This document shows, piece by piece, positions 36,984 to 47,641 of a DNA stretch of 64,000 nucleotides (positions are counted from its first letter, which is position 1; every line of letters starts with the position of its first letter). This DNA is from Eulemur rufifrons (lineage: Eukaryota > Chordata > Mammalia > Primates > Lemuridae). The stretch spans positions 53,278,001 to 53,342,000 of the forward strand of contig NC_091010.1 of the NCBI RefSeq assembly GCF_041146395.1, read 5' to 3'. A model generated the notes under the pieces. It was not told the DNA's origin. It saw nothing but the letters and a program-made list of their open reading frames with translations, and searched no databases. Made by a program: the position numbers and the translations under genes.

Positions 36984-37092
36984 GACCCCATCTGCAGGAG
37001 CTCCAATAGAGATGAAGTCTAGGGGACTAGGAATTTTTTAAAGGACCACAGGTGATCACAGTTGGTAACCAAGGTGAAGAATTACTACACTA
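36984..37092 (+). mobile_element. MER5A-type hAT fragment
   Basis: 'ggactaggaattttttaaag', 'accacaggtgatcacagttg' and 'accaaggtgaagaattacta' match the 3' half of MER5A, a hAT-Charlie MITE. Confidence 0.65.
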
Positions 37093-37371
37093 AGCCATAC
37101 AACTAGTATATCACCCAAAATCTAAAAATTGATTAACTTTCAAAGCAAAGAGTGTTCAGAAGATGAAATTTTATAGCTGGTGGGCCAGAATGGGACAATT
37201 TTCCCATAAAACTGGTCGTTTCATCCTCAAAATTTTAACTTTTATTCAAATTACATTAATGTCACAAAATCTTCATAAGATTCTGTTATACAAAGAAGAG
37301 GCAAATATCATGGATAATAGCAGTACATGTGTTCTATACATTTCAATTTGCTGCTAGTTTTTTTTTTCCTA

Positions 37372-37868
37372 TTAGGATTTTTTTTTTATTTATTTTTCTT
37401 AATTTTATTTCAGAATATTATGTGGATACAACCTTTTTGCTTACATAAATTGCTTTTGGATCATTTGAGTCAAAGTTATAAGCATGCCCATCACCCAGAT
37501 AGTGTGTGTTGTACCAGTTAGGTGTGAATTTACCCATCCCTCCTCCCCACTCCCACTGGCTTGATTTCTGATGAGTGTTATTTCCATATGCGCATATAAG
37601 TGTTGATCAATTAGTTCCAATTTAATGGTGAGTACATACAGTGTTTGTTTTTCCATTCTTTTGATACTTCACTTAGAAAAATACACAATGGGAGAAAATA
37701 TTTGCATGCTATATATCCGATAAAGGACTGATAACCAGAATCTACAAAGAACTCAAGCAAATCAGCAAGGAAAAAATCAAACTGCCCCATTAAAAAGTGG
37801 GCAAAAGACATGAACAGAAACTTTTCAAAAGAAGATAGACTAATTACCAAGAAACATGAAAACAAATG
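37372..37868 (-). mobile_element. 5'-inverted LINE-1, minus orientation
   Basis: 37,372 to about 37,675 is the L1 3' end in antisense: a T-rich tail complement at about 37,374-37,408, then 'ttatgtggatacaacctttt', 'ataagcatgcccatcaccca' and 'tccattcttttgatacttca'. From about 37,676 to 37,868 the sequence switches to L1 ORF2 in sense ('gaaaatatttgcatgctata', 'aaccagaatctacaaagaac', 'aagtgggcaaaagacatgaa'). The head-to-head arrangement is the twin-priming signature. No clear target-site duplication was found. Confidence 0.9.
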
Positions 37869-37889
37869 CAAGTTTTTCTTTATGTCTTA

Positions 37890-38060
37890 TTTGAGCATTA
37901 CAACAACATGGGAATGGGAGTGGGGGTGGATGGTGAACTACAGGAAAAGCATTTTATTTACAAATGAGAAATCTGAGGCCCAGAGTGGTTACAAGATTTA
38001 CTGAGGGTCACAAAACTAGCTAGAGATACAACCCAGTACTCATTTCATTACACAACTCTG
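37890..38060 (-). repeat. MIR SINE, antisense
   Basis: 'attttatttacaaatgagaa', 'tctgaggcccagagtggtta' and 'gagggtcacaaaactagcta' are the antisense MIR core. Confidence 0.85.
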
Positions 38061-41014
38061 ACTTGGTTGCTTCACCTCATTGTAACTTTAAGTCACTAAG
38101 TCTCCTCAGCAAATTGATGTGTTTGATCAATAATTCATGGACCTACTTATTGAATAGGGTAAAGGGTAGGGATGTATTTAAATTAATCACTTCTCTAAGA
38201 GGCACTATAAAAACTCATATAACAGATGCGACTCAGCCCACATTATCTTAAATAGTCCTCCAAATAAATTATTTAGATTAGCACACCTATTCTAATTAGC
38301 TTTCGGTAAAATTCAGATAAACACATTTCTTCTCAAGGTACTTGCTCAGAATATTAATATGTATTTGTTCCAAATGTAATGTACTGGAACACCTTATCCC
38401 TAACCAGGTGAAGGCATCAGGAAACTCCATTTCAACAAAAGGAAAGTGTCAAATAAGCTTGCTGTTTTCTGCAAAACTATAAGTTTTAGACTATGTTTTC
38501 AAAATATCATTTCAGAATTGAAAAAAAAGAGAGGGAAGCTAAAGAGAGGTTCTACACAGACGGTTATAGAAGAGAGAGAGGAACTGAAATGAGTGCCTAA
38601 TAGTGCTATCTTTGAAGAGCAGATATTTACTGGAAAGCTGGGATCTGTGGTTTTAATTCCTAGAGTAACATGACCTTCTTCAGTGGAGAAAAGACTGCTG
38701 TTATCAATTACCCTGTTAGAGTCATTGAACACTGCAGAACCAATTGGAAGGGAGAATCAGTCCTGATCTGTGCCAGGTAGCAAAGAGAAACCTTAAAATT
38801 ATTCTTCTTGGTTTGTTGTTAGTAATTTAACATTTTTAGAAAATTTGGTGAATAGGAGTTCTGGTCCTAGAACACTCAAAAATAATCTGCCAAAGGGAAG
38901 TAAGTGTAGTACTGGTAATTAGGAAGTAGAGAAAGAGAAAAAAATATCCCCGTCTTGGAGGAAGACCAATCTCCACATATCCTTAGAGCCAGGCTCATGC
39001 GGTGTGTCACTGCAAGGAGGCTGGTCAGGGCTCCTTCATATGACAATCTCAGGAAAAGGTGTGCAAGGCCTCTTGACGCCCAGCCTTTGGAATTCACAAA
39101 GTGTCACTTCTGCCCAAATTTCTTGGTCAAAATGAGCTCCAACTTCACCTCTTACTGGGAAATCTGCAGTCATATTGAAAAGGGGAATGCACAGTGAAAT
39201 GTCTTACCTGCCATTACCATCTACCTACCCTATGTCCCATCGATCACAGTTTGATTGCCTCAGAAGACGACAAGCAAGTTGCCCTTTGTCCCTTACTGGT
39301 CCCTGTGCTTGCTTCCTGAAGCCACTTGTCCATTCACACGTGGCAGTGCTACTAAATTGAAAAAGATGTCTTCAACCAGCAATTGAAATTATTCCAGATG
39401 ATCAAATGACATCCTTAATCTATTGAATGAGACATGTTCAAGGTAATTGCAAAATCATTCACCGAGCTTCAAAAAAGCAACTACAGAAGTACAGCATGAG
39501 AACTCACAGCTTCATAACAGCATAGATGGAAATAATTGCGTAAATCATGAATCACTTTGTATCAGTCAGTGTTTAATTGTGGAAGTAGAGCCCCTCTGAC
39601 TATTATGGGAATAAAACAGATGAGGCCTGAAAAGGGGGTTCAGTGGATCAAGAAAAGAATCACTACTACATCTACCTGAAACACTAATGTGGGTGGATAC
39701 ATTGAAACCTGCAGTGCAATCTTAGAAACCATGCATGTCTAGGAGGAGGAATGGGTCGGTGGTGGGACTCATGCAGATGGCACAGGAAGTTAATGCCTGT
39801 GTGTGGCTCATGCCTCTGTGTATCTAAAGCCATCCATCTACTGACACCCTTGGGATCAATGCTGTTCATTAAGAACACCAGTGGGTGGAACAGGGTGGAC
39901 CTGGGGGGAGGAAAAGAAGAGCTTTATACCTGCAAAGTAGCTCAGTGACTGCTGATGACACATTTAACTGTGAAGTCCACACAAGAATAATGACTTATTT
40001 AACTTTTGCCTTTCAAATCTCAGACAAGTTCGTCTTTTACCCAATTTAAACACAAAACTATATAAAGAAAGGGATTCAGAAAAAAAGTAGCACTTAGCCA
40101 TAACCCAGTTGACTACAGTACAATCCTGCATGCTTTTATTTTTCTAAGGCATTTATACTCTCTCCCAAAACATAAAACAGTTTTATTTACTTGAGGAGAG
40201 GAAAAATGTGACTTATAATACATTTTTTTCCAATTCTCAGGCATTGTTTCAAAGAGGTAATCTCCAATTGAAAGTGGAAAACCCATTTTATTTTTTTATA
40301 TTTATCTACTCCCTGACTTGGAGGAAATCATTCAGACTTTTGCTCCAAAAATCTTCCCATCATTTCAACAGCAGACATTAAGTCATGAGAAATTTACGAT
40401 TACATAATGGAAACAAACCTACAAATAAATCACCAAATAACCTATTTTGTGATATTTAACATAATTTTATTCTTTTCTTTTTCCTCCCCAATCTCATTTT
40501 ATCGGTGTTCAAGGATTGTTGTTTTTTTATGACTCAGCAGTGGTTTAGTGCACAAGAAGCAACACTTGTAAAGGGCAAAGTTCAGATTTGGTTGGCCATT
40601 ATACTTGTAAACTGAAGTTCATGTCAGTTCTATCCTTTGATTAATCTTGCCTCCTTACAGTCTTTTGGATCCGTACAGACCCAACAATCCAAACCAAAGT
40701 GTCTTTATCTCAAAAATCTGAGGGCAAACCAATGGCAGTGGTGGGAACTGCAGTAATCTGAAGAACACATGTCCATCTACGGATATAGCTGCTACAGAGC
40801 TCCAGCTGTTCACTGAAAATATTAAAGTCCAATGTTGCCAGATTTTTCTGTTTTTAAAAGGGACATTAAAATTTCATTATCTGATGCTCCCATTTTGTAA
40901 ATGTTGGCAAATAATTTAAAATTTGAAAAAAGATAACATATATGAGTCAAAGAAAGTATTTTGGGTCCAAATTAGATCCAAAGGCCTCTAGTTTCTGATT
41001 TCAGAGAGCCATGA
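38061..41014. other. Unclassified sequence
   Basis: About 3 kb with no repeat I can name securely. 39,555-39,950 starts 'tatcagtcagtgtttaattg', a word I associate with an old interspersed repeat, but the rest was not placed. None of the frames at 38,499-39,948 has a recognisable domain. Confidence 0.4.
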
Positions 41015-41125
41015 ACTCCTTAAAAATGAGAGTATAACTTCTACTTCATTTTCTTCTCACAGCAGCCTCCACTATTGTGTGGGCACAAGTTGGGCCTTTA
41101 ATAAAGGCTGACTCACTTGAAAGCT
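41015..41125 (+). repeat. LINE-2 3' end
   Basis: 'catgaactccttaaaaatga' and 'gggcctttaataaaggctga' resemble the L2 terminus, strongly decayed. Confidence 0.5.
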
Positions 41126-41194
41126 CTTATCCTGGAAAAGGTCAGAGTCATTGCAACCACTGAGGGAAATGAAAAGCAATTATTGTGGTTCAGA

Positions 41195-41402
41195 GTCTAT
41201 GGATCTCAACGGGGGGTTATTTTGCCCCCCAGGAAGGACAACTGGCAGTATCTGTGAAAATTTTTGTTTATCACAACTTGGTGGGGGTTGCTATTGGCCT
41301 TTAGCAAGTAGAAGCCAGAGATGTTGCCAAACATTCCACAATGCATAGGGCAACGGATTATCAGACCAAAGAAGTCAATAACACTGAGGTTGAGAGATCC
41401 TT
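41195..41402 (+). mobile_element. MER20 (hAT-Charlie MITE)
   Basis: 'ggttattttgccccccagga', 'gacaactggcagtatctgtg', 'ttggtgggggttgctattgg', 'cattccacaatgcatagggc' and 'cactgaggttgagagatcc' are near consensus MER20 order. The ends are close to complete. Confidence 0.9.
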
Positions 41403-41635
41403 CTCTAGATGCTGTCTTTGCATGGTGAATCAATTAGTGTTTCTCCACCCTTGCCACTGGTGATCTGAGCACTGGCAGGAATATGCATTTTCCCACACTC
41501 TATTATTAAGATGTGTCTTTCCCCACATCCTTCTCACACAAATTTAGGTTCTGCTTGCCTAGGCTCAGACTGCAAAGATCCCAGAGACTCTTGACCTTCC
41601 AGAGATGGTGACCCATAAAGAACTGGGAGACATTA

Positions 41636-42110
41636 AATTGGCAAAAATTGAAGTTTGAAAAGTCCAAGTGTTGGTAATGAGGAGAGTAATGAAGGGGTTT
41701 TTTTTTTAATTCTGTTTTTATTTTTTTTTTGTTTTAAGACTTTATTATTATTTTTTGGAGCAGTTTTAGTTTCACAGCAAAATTGAGAGGTCAGTACACA
41801 AATTTCACATATACTTCCTGCCCCACATAGGCTGAGCCTCTCCCATTAACAACATGTCCCACCAGAGTGCTACATTTGTGATTAAGGCTTATTCATACAC
41901 ACTGCTGAAGTGTTAATTGGGAAACCCAGAGTGAAAGGCAATCTATCAGTATTTATTTCAATTTTAAATATACAGTGATCCAGCAACTCCACTTTTTGCA
42001 TGATTATCTAGAATAGAAATTGGATGAACCATGTGAAAACATAACCCAATATCAGTTTTTACACAGAAAGTTTTATTAGAATGTATAAAAATCTATTCAT
42101 TTATGTATTG
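41636..42110 (+). repeat. Ancient LINE-1 interrupted by a later insertion
   Basis: 41,636-41,697 ('gcaaaaattgaagtttgaaa', 'ccaagtgttggtaatgagga') continues after 41,886 ('attcatacacactgctgaag', 'cagtgatccagcaactccac'). These are neighbouring parts of an old L1 ORF2 C-terminal region. The gap between them is the next element. Confidence 0.6.
41698..41885 (-). mobile_element. Old L1-derived insert, antisense, nested in an older L1
   Basis: Begins with two T-runs (the tail in antisense), then 'ggagcagttttagtttcaca', 'aaattgagaggtcagtacac', 'cccattaacaacatgtccca' and 'accagagtgctacatttgtg', a common antisense L1 3' pattern. The opposite orientation and split host show it came later than its host L1. 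No clean target duplication. Confidence 0.6.
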
Positions 42111-42245
42111 TCCATGGCTACTTTTGCACTACAACAGTATAGTTAGTTGAAAAGTTGCAACAAAGACAATATGACCTAGAAAGTTTCAATTACTTAGTAT
42201 CTGGCTTTTTAGAGAGACAGAAAAAAATTCTTATCACTACCCTAG

Positions 42246-42420
42246 AACAATGACTTTGAAAATGTGGTTCTCATATAATCACATCAGCATCATCCAGGGA
42301 CTTGTTAGGTCCCACACCAACCTACCAAATCAGAAACTGTGGGAGTAGAAGCCAGTAATCTGGGTTTTAACTAGCACTCCAGGGGACTTTGATACCTAAA
42401 AAAGCTTGGGAACCACTGCT
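42246..42420 (-). mobile_element. MER5A (hAT-Charlie MITE), antisense
   Basis: 'gtggttctcatataatcaca', 'tcagcatcatccagggactt', 'ccaaatcagaaactgtggga' and the end 'agcttgggaaccactgctct' match MER5A in reverse. Confidence 0.85.
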
Positions 42421-42426
42421 CTGGAG

Positions 42427-42590
42427 AAGTGCTTTTGAAGTCTAGTTGTTCATTAGAATCCCTAGCAGACAATATTAAAAATGCAGATGCAGGGTCTTAT
42501 CTCTGGAGATTCTGGGCTCATCGGGGCCTGATGAACCCCCAGATATCCAGTTTTATTTATTGGGCTCTGTCAGTAGAGAATCAAGGTGCT
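42427..42590 (+). mobile_element. MER5A-type hAT fragment, adjacent and opposite
   Basis: 'tgttcattagaatccctagc', 'aatattaaaaatgcagatgc' and 'tctggagattctgggctcat' match the forward MER5A 5' half. It lies directly after the reverse copy. Confidence 0.65.
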
Positions 42591-43009
42591 GACTTGCCAG
42601 TAGATTTATGACTATGGCCCATGTCTGCATGTGTTAAGGTTTTCAGAAACATGGGCTATAGGAAATAGTTCTTGCTGGCCTTGTCTCCTAATTTTTACAA
42701 GTAAAAATACAAATCCAAGTCTTCTCTGGGCCTCTTTCTCTAAAAGTGATCTGAAAACTCTCATATCATATACAGCTATATTTTAAAAAGCAGATGGAAT
42801 CTCAAAATAGCTAACATTTATACTATTTCTTTAGCCCAGCATACTTCTGGCATTAGGGCATTATACAAATGCTTACAGATGGAAAGAAAATTACCATTCC
42901 ATGATTCTTGGCATTTTTCTCCTTTAAGATCCTTGTCTCCTAAATGAAAAAGTTAACTAAGAAGCATTAATGGTATTATTCATTTCCCTTTGGTGCATAC
43001 AGATTGCTA
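42591..43009. other. Unclassified sequence
   Basis: Nothing recognised. Confidence 0.4.
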
Positions 43010-44054
43010 TGTCCTCTGGTCCTCTGTCTCTAACAATTTCCTTTTCTTTGAGGTGTCCTATATCTGACATCAATTTAGCCACACTGAATTTTTTTTAATT
43101 AATTAATGTTTGTATGGTTTATTTTTTTTCATTCCTTACTGTCAACCTAGGTTATGTTTGAAATGATTTCCTTAAAAGCAGCATATAGTTGGATTGTTTT
43201 TCTTATTTTACTCTCTAATCTGTCTTTTATTTGACGTAATTTTACTATTTACATTTAAAGTAAATACAGATATGTTACAGCTAAGCTTACCATTTTTTTT
43301 GTTTCATATTTTTTGCCCTTTGTTTCTCAAGCCTTTCTCTCTTTCTCTCTCTCCTCCCCCTACTTTCTCTCTCTCTGTCTCCTCCCCCCTCCCTTATATA
43401 TGAGTTACTTATTTTTTTACTTATTTTTTTAGATTTCCATTTTATTTATAATATTTTCAGTATGTCAATTTCTATATTTTTCTAAATGTTTGATCTAGTT
43501 ATGACACTATACATATGTTGATCTAGCTATGACACTGTACGGTCTACTAGTAAAATCAATGCTTTACCACTTCAAATGAAGTACTGGAACCTGACTTTCA
43601 TTTAAGTCCCCTCACCATCCCCATGTTTTAAATGTAATTGTCATATGTATTTTCTCTGTATATATTGAGCACTTCTTCAAATGGTAGTATAACATTGTTT
43701 TCAACCATCAAATATGACTTTAAAAAATCATAACAAAAATAATCTATTTTATTTACTCCTATTTCCACTCACTTTTCCTTTTATTCCTCTGAATTTTCAG
43801 GCCTTTTTATGTTGGCATTCCCCTTATGTTTGGAAAACTTTATTTAGCTATTCTTTAAGGCTATACCTGTGAGTGACAAAATTTATTATTTTACCTCCAT
43901 CTCAGAATTTCTTTATTTACTTATTCTTGAAGATATTTTCATTGGATATAGAATTTGTAGTTGACAGGTTTTTTTGTTTCAGGACTTGAAAAATGCTGTA
44001 TCGTTTCCTTCTGGCTTCTATAGTTTGAGGCAATAAATCCACTGTGATTCCAAT
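43010..44054 (-). repeat. Ancient LINE-1 5'-side sequence, antisense
   Basis: Follows the antisense order of old L1 5'-region sequence: 'cttaaaagcagcatatagtt', 'tactatttacatttaaagta', 'gatatagaatttgtagttga' and 'gtttccttctggcttctata'. A CT-rich microsatellite at about 43,329-43,390 and a local 23-bp duplication (43,490-43,512 and 43,518-43,540, two mismatches) lie within it. Confidence 0.65.
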
Positions 44055-44315
44055 TGTTTGTCCTGAATTTATTTGTAAATTCCAGGAGTCTTTTGATGGA
44101 GTCCTTAGGGTTTTCTAGATACAAGATCATATCATCTGCATACAGGGATAGTTTAACCTCCTCTTCTCCAATTTGGATGAATTTTATATCTTTTTCTCCC
44201 CTGATTACTCGGGCTAAGACTTCTAGCACTATTTAGTGAAGAGAAGTAGTGACAGTGGGCATCCTTATTTTGCTCCAGTTCTTAGGGGGAATGCTTTCAA
44301 GTAATTTTAAGGGGT
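44055..44315 (-). mobile_element. LINE-1 ORF2 reverse-transcriptase fragment with YADD block, antisense
   Basis: The minus-strand frame at 43,939-44,229 contains '[16 protein letters not shown]', the L1 reverse-transcriptase active-site region (YADD, the metal-binding aspartates). Upstream DNA 'agtgggcatccttattttgc' continues the match to 44,315. Both ends are internal to L1, there is no 3' UTR or tail, and the frame is truncated. It looks better preserved than the neighbouring ancient L1. Confidence 0.9.
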
Positions 44316-45844
44316 TCAAAAGTGTACATATTACTATTACTACTATACACATTAAGTATTATTTAGGATAATATCTCTATTTATACGGTAACAAGCATAT
44401 CCCCAAATCATTCTCTTTTAATACAGTAAAAATTATTTATAACTCGAAAGTCCCCATGGCCATGTTTCTCATTGTTGGGGTCCCTTCTACAGCCCATACA
44501 GACTCAGATTTCTTCCATCTTCAGGGATCCCTTCCTGAGGATCCCCTCCTGCATCCTTTACATTTTTCTAACAGAAAGAAACACATCACATGTACTCCAT
44601 AAATATATACAACTATTATATATCCATAATAATTAAATTCAAAAAAATAAAAAGAAAGAGCCAAGGAGAAAGTGAACACATGGAAGTGGCCTGCATCACT
44701 TTTGCCCACTTGCTATTCACCAGAACTTAGTCCTGTGGGCATAGCCAATGGAAAGGATGCTAAGGAACACAGGCTGACTGTGTGCGCAAGAGGCAGAAGA
44801 AATGGATGTCACTGGCTAGACAACAGTGTCTGACATGACTATAAAAGATATTTATAAGTGAAAGAGTTTGGGTAATACTCACCTATATTAAAGCAGTAAT
44901 TTGATTCCTAAGTTTCATTTTATTTTTTCCCTTGACACTTTTTGAGATAATGCAAAGGTTTAAAATTAACTTCTGCTTCAAGTCCTCATTTTGATGCTGC
45001 TTATGTATTCTCCAGAACAGCTACTAAATCTAAAGTCAAAACTACATCTAAGTCCCCGGTGAAGAAATGGCAGTTAAGAATTTGTCCATTATTCTATTCT
45101 TAAAGTTGATTTTTTTCTTTGATTTTAGCAGGGTTTATGCTTTGCTTAAAGTCTTTATCTAAAATTTGTTTGAATAGGCTCCTGGATATGCAATGAAAAT
45201 GCACTTTTATCTTCCACATCCAGGGTTCAGGAATGAACTGTGATATTACCACTGAGGATGTGGACACAGATGAAGACGATGATGATTATTAGTAATCATA
45301 AGAAGTAACCCTGCAATGATTACTATATATTTCTCCAATATTGTTTCAAACTCTTCTAATATATTTTTCCTCATCTCTGTATTATCTTAATAATATTTAC
45401 AGTAATTAAGTGTATCACCATTTTTAAAATACAGTTTACCAAATATCCTACACTCTGAACTACTTTTGGAGTCCCCTCTGTCAAGACAGCCATAGAGAAC
45501 ACTCGAGAGTAAACAGCATGATCCAGGACTTTGAAGCCATGTAAATGACAGCCAGTGGCAATCAGCACCACACAGTCACAGGCTCCATGAGATAACAAAC
45601 GCATTTCTTTGCCCAAACAGAAACACATTGAGCAGGGATTGAACTATTTTTTCAAGTCTGATCCTGAATTGAGGTTTCGATCTGAGTTAACAATGATAAG
45701 AATGAATGAAAATAAAGGTGATAGGAAGTACGTGGTGGTTAGATCTAAAAACAGAAAACGTTTATTCATTCGTGTCATTGAAAGTTCTCTCCAGTCCTAA
45801 CTCTCTTCTGAGTCTTCCAGAGAAGGGAAGCACACAGTTTAGCC
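44316..45844. other. Unclassified sequence
   Basis: About 1.5 kb with no recognised repeat. It contains a candidate coding-like relic at 45,224-45,292 (see findings). The minus frame at 45,371-45,628 has no known domain. Confidence 0.4.
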
Positions 45845-45924
45845 AGAATTGAGTGAGCACCTACTCTTTACATGGTGTTCAACTGGAAAATCTCCAGGAA
45901 TGAAGATAAAAAGAGAAGATATAA

Positions 45925-46065
45925 TCATCATTATCATCATCATTATCACTTTCATCAAAGCAAATATTTACTGTTTGATTACTGTGTACAGGGCAATGTA
46001 CTAAAACATGTAAGAAAAAATTTAATTTTCATTTTAACCCTACAACCCTATGAGATATTATATTA
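45925..46065 (-). repeat. MIR 3' part, antisense, with (TCA)n microsatellite
   Basis: 45,925-45,957 is an irregular (ATC)n tract. 'aaatatttactgtttgatta', 'gggcaatgtactaaaacatg' and 'caaccctatgagatattata' then give the antisense MIR end. Confidence 0.65.
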
Positions 46066-46480
46066 GTCAGGACTCCTGTAATTTTGATGAGAAAACTACA
46101 ACTCAATGTAACCTAAGAGGAAAAAGAAAAGTAGGGGGATAGTTAGTAAATAATAGCAGATCAAGATATTAGGAAGGCAATATTCAATCTATTTTACTCA
46201 CACTCAGAACATTTGAGTTCTCCCTCTCTCTCTCTCTCCCCTTGTTGACTGGGTCTCATTCTCTTCTTTGAAAAATATGACTCCTCTACGTGGCAGGGGT
46301 AATGGTCCTATATCTATAAGAGGCATTACTCTTTCTTGCTCTGGCTTAGAAGAGTCAAGAAGAACACTGACTGACTTGCCTAGGGTCACAAATCCTGTCC
46401 TTAACCAACGTCATAGGCAGTTTGGGGGAAGTTTTCTGGTTGGACAATTCTGGTTCCCATGGCAAACCTTACAGTCCAAG
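46066..46480 (+). repeat. Probable old interspersed repeat, family not assigned
   Basis: 'attagtcaggactcctgtaa', 'aaactacaactcaatgtaac', a CT microsatellite at about 46,220-46,242, 'tctcattctcttctttgaaa' and 'ctctacgtggcaggggtaat' follow an order I have seen in a common mammalian repeat that I cannot name. Confidence 0.4.
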
Positions 46481-46574
46481 CAGTATGTTATTTTATTGAT
46501 GGCCACATTAAAATAATGTGGAAAAATATTAATGGAGGTGGACAAAACAATCCATGCCTATTATATTATAGCTA

Positions 46575-46720
46575 GGCGTTCTTATTTTACTATATTACAT
46601 TAGAAAAAATTAAACTTAGAGAGTTTAAATTATTTGTCTAACATCATCCATGTATATGTGTCAGAGTAGATTTGAGCCAGATCTGATGGGCTTGATAACC
46701 CATGCTCTAAATTACTAAGA
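46575..46720 (-). repeat. MIR SINE, antisense
   Basis: 'attaaacttagagagtttaa', 'ttgtctaacatcatccatgt' and 'gatttgagccagatctgatg' are antisense MIR. Confidence 0.75.
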
Positions 46721-47308
46721 TAAACTACATTGATTTCAAAAAGTGTCAGTGTGGTCAAAGTGGGAGCTGAAGCTTTATCCTACTCATTTTCAGTGGGATG
46801 GTGTAAACAGAACTCTACTTTTTCCAGGTGGTATCAATGGGACTATTTATACAGTGTGTGTATGTGCAGGGGCACACATGTGCATGCATGCATGTGCTTG
46901 TGTGTATATATTCCATAGTCTTTGCTTTATTTCTGGGAGTGCACAAATTGTAATATGAATTATAAGACATATTTTTGAGGAAATAAACTTAAATAGATCT
47001 GAAAAAGAGTCTTTCAGAATTGGCTAACCAGAAAGAAGATTTAAAAAATGGTACCTTAGAATATCATTAATGTTTAAAATGAAATAATTTAGTCACTAAT
47101 TTTGAATCTTAACATCTAGTTGAGCGAGCTTAGACTTAAAGAAAAGGCAATTCAAGTCCAGGCTCAGTACAAGTCATTTACCTTCTGTGGGCATCTTTTT
47201 TTCTCAAACAAACCTCCTACTTCACCTATGTCATGTAGTTATTTCAAACTCAAATAAAAAAAAATATCAAAGTGTTTTGAAAAGGTAAAAATTCCCCCCT
47301 TCAACAAA
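46721..47308. other. Unclassified sequence with TG/GCATGC stretch and a possible MIR piece
   Basis: A mixed alternating stretch 'gtgcatgcatgcatgtgctt' lies at about 46,850-46,912. At 47,130-47,210 'cagtacaagtcatttacctt' weakly resembles MIR. Confidence 0.4.
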
Positions 47309-47641
47309 GATAGTACGGCCATCCCTTCATAGTTGTGAAAGATTGGTTCCAGGATCCCCCACTGATACCAAAATCTGAGATGCTCAAGCAAATGACATAG
47401 TATTTGCTTATAACCTACGCACATCCTCCCATATACTTTAAATCATCTCTAGGTTACTTACAATACCTAATAAAATATAAATGCTATGCAAATAATTGTT
47501 ATACTACATTGTTATTTAATTTGTATTTTTTATTGTCATATTGTTATTTTTATTGGTTTCTTTTTTTCCCCCAAATATTTTCAGTCTAAGTTGGTTAAAT
47601 CCATGGATACAAAACCAATAGACACAGAAGGCCAACTGCAT
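47309..47641 (+). mobile_element. MER2-type (Tigger1) MITE
   Basis: Starts 'acggccatcccttcatag', then 'ttggttccaggatcccccac', 'tgataccaaaatctgagatg' and 'catggatacaaaaccaatag', and ends 'cagaaggccaactgca'. The two ends are inverted repeats of each other. Standard MER2 layout, no transposase. Confidence 0.9.

Noticed and set aside
37345..37885. Target-site duplication for the 37.4 kb L1
   Set aside because: 'tgctagttttt' on the left and 'tgcaagttttt' on the right are similar, but T-runs make this unreliable.
37905..37935. Possible G-quadruplex (GGGAATGGGAGTGGGGG)
   Set aside because: Only three separate runs of three or more G, followed by GG; it does not meet the strict four-run pattern.
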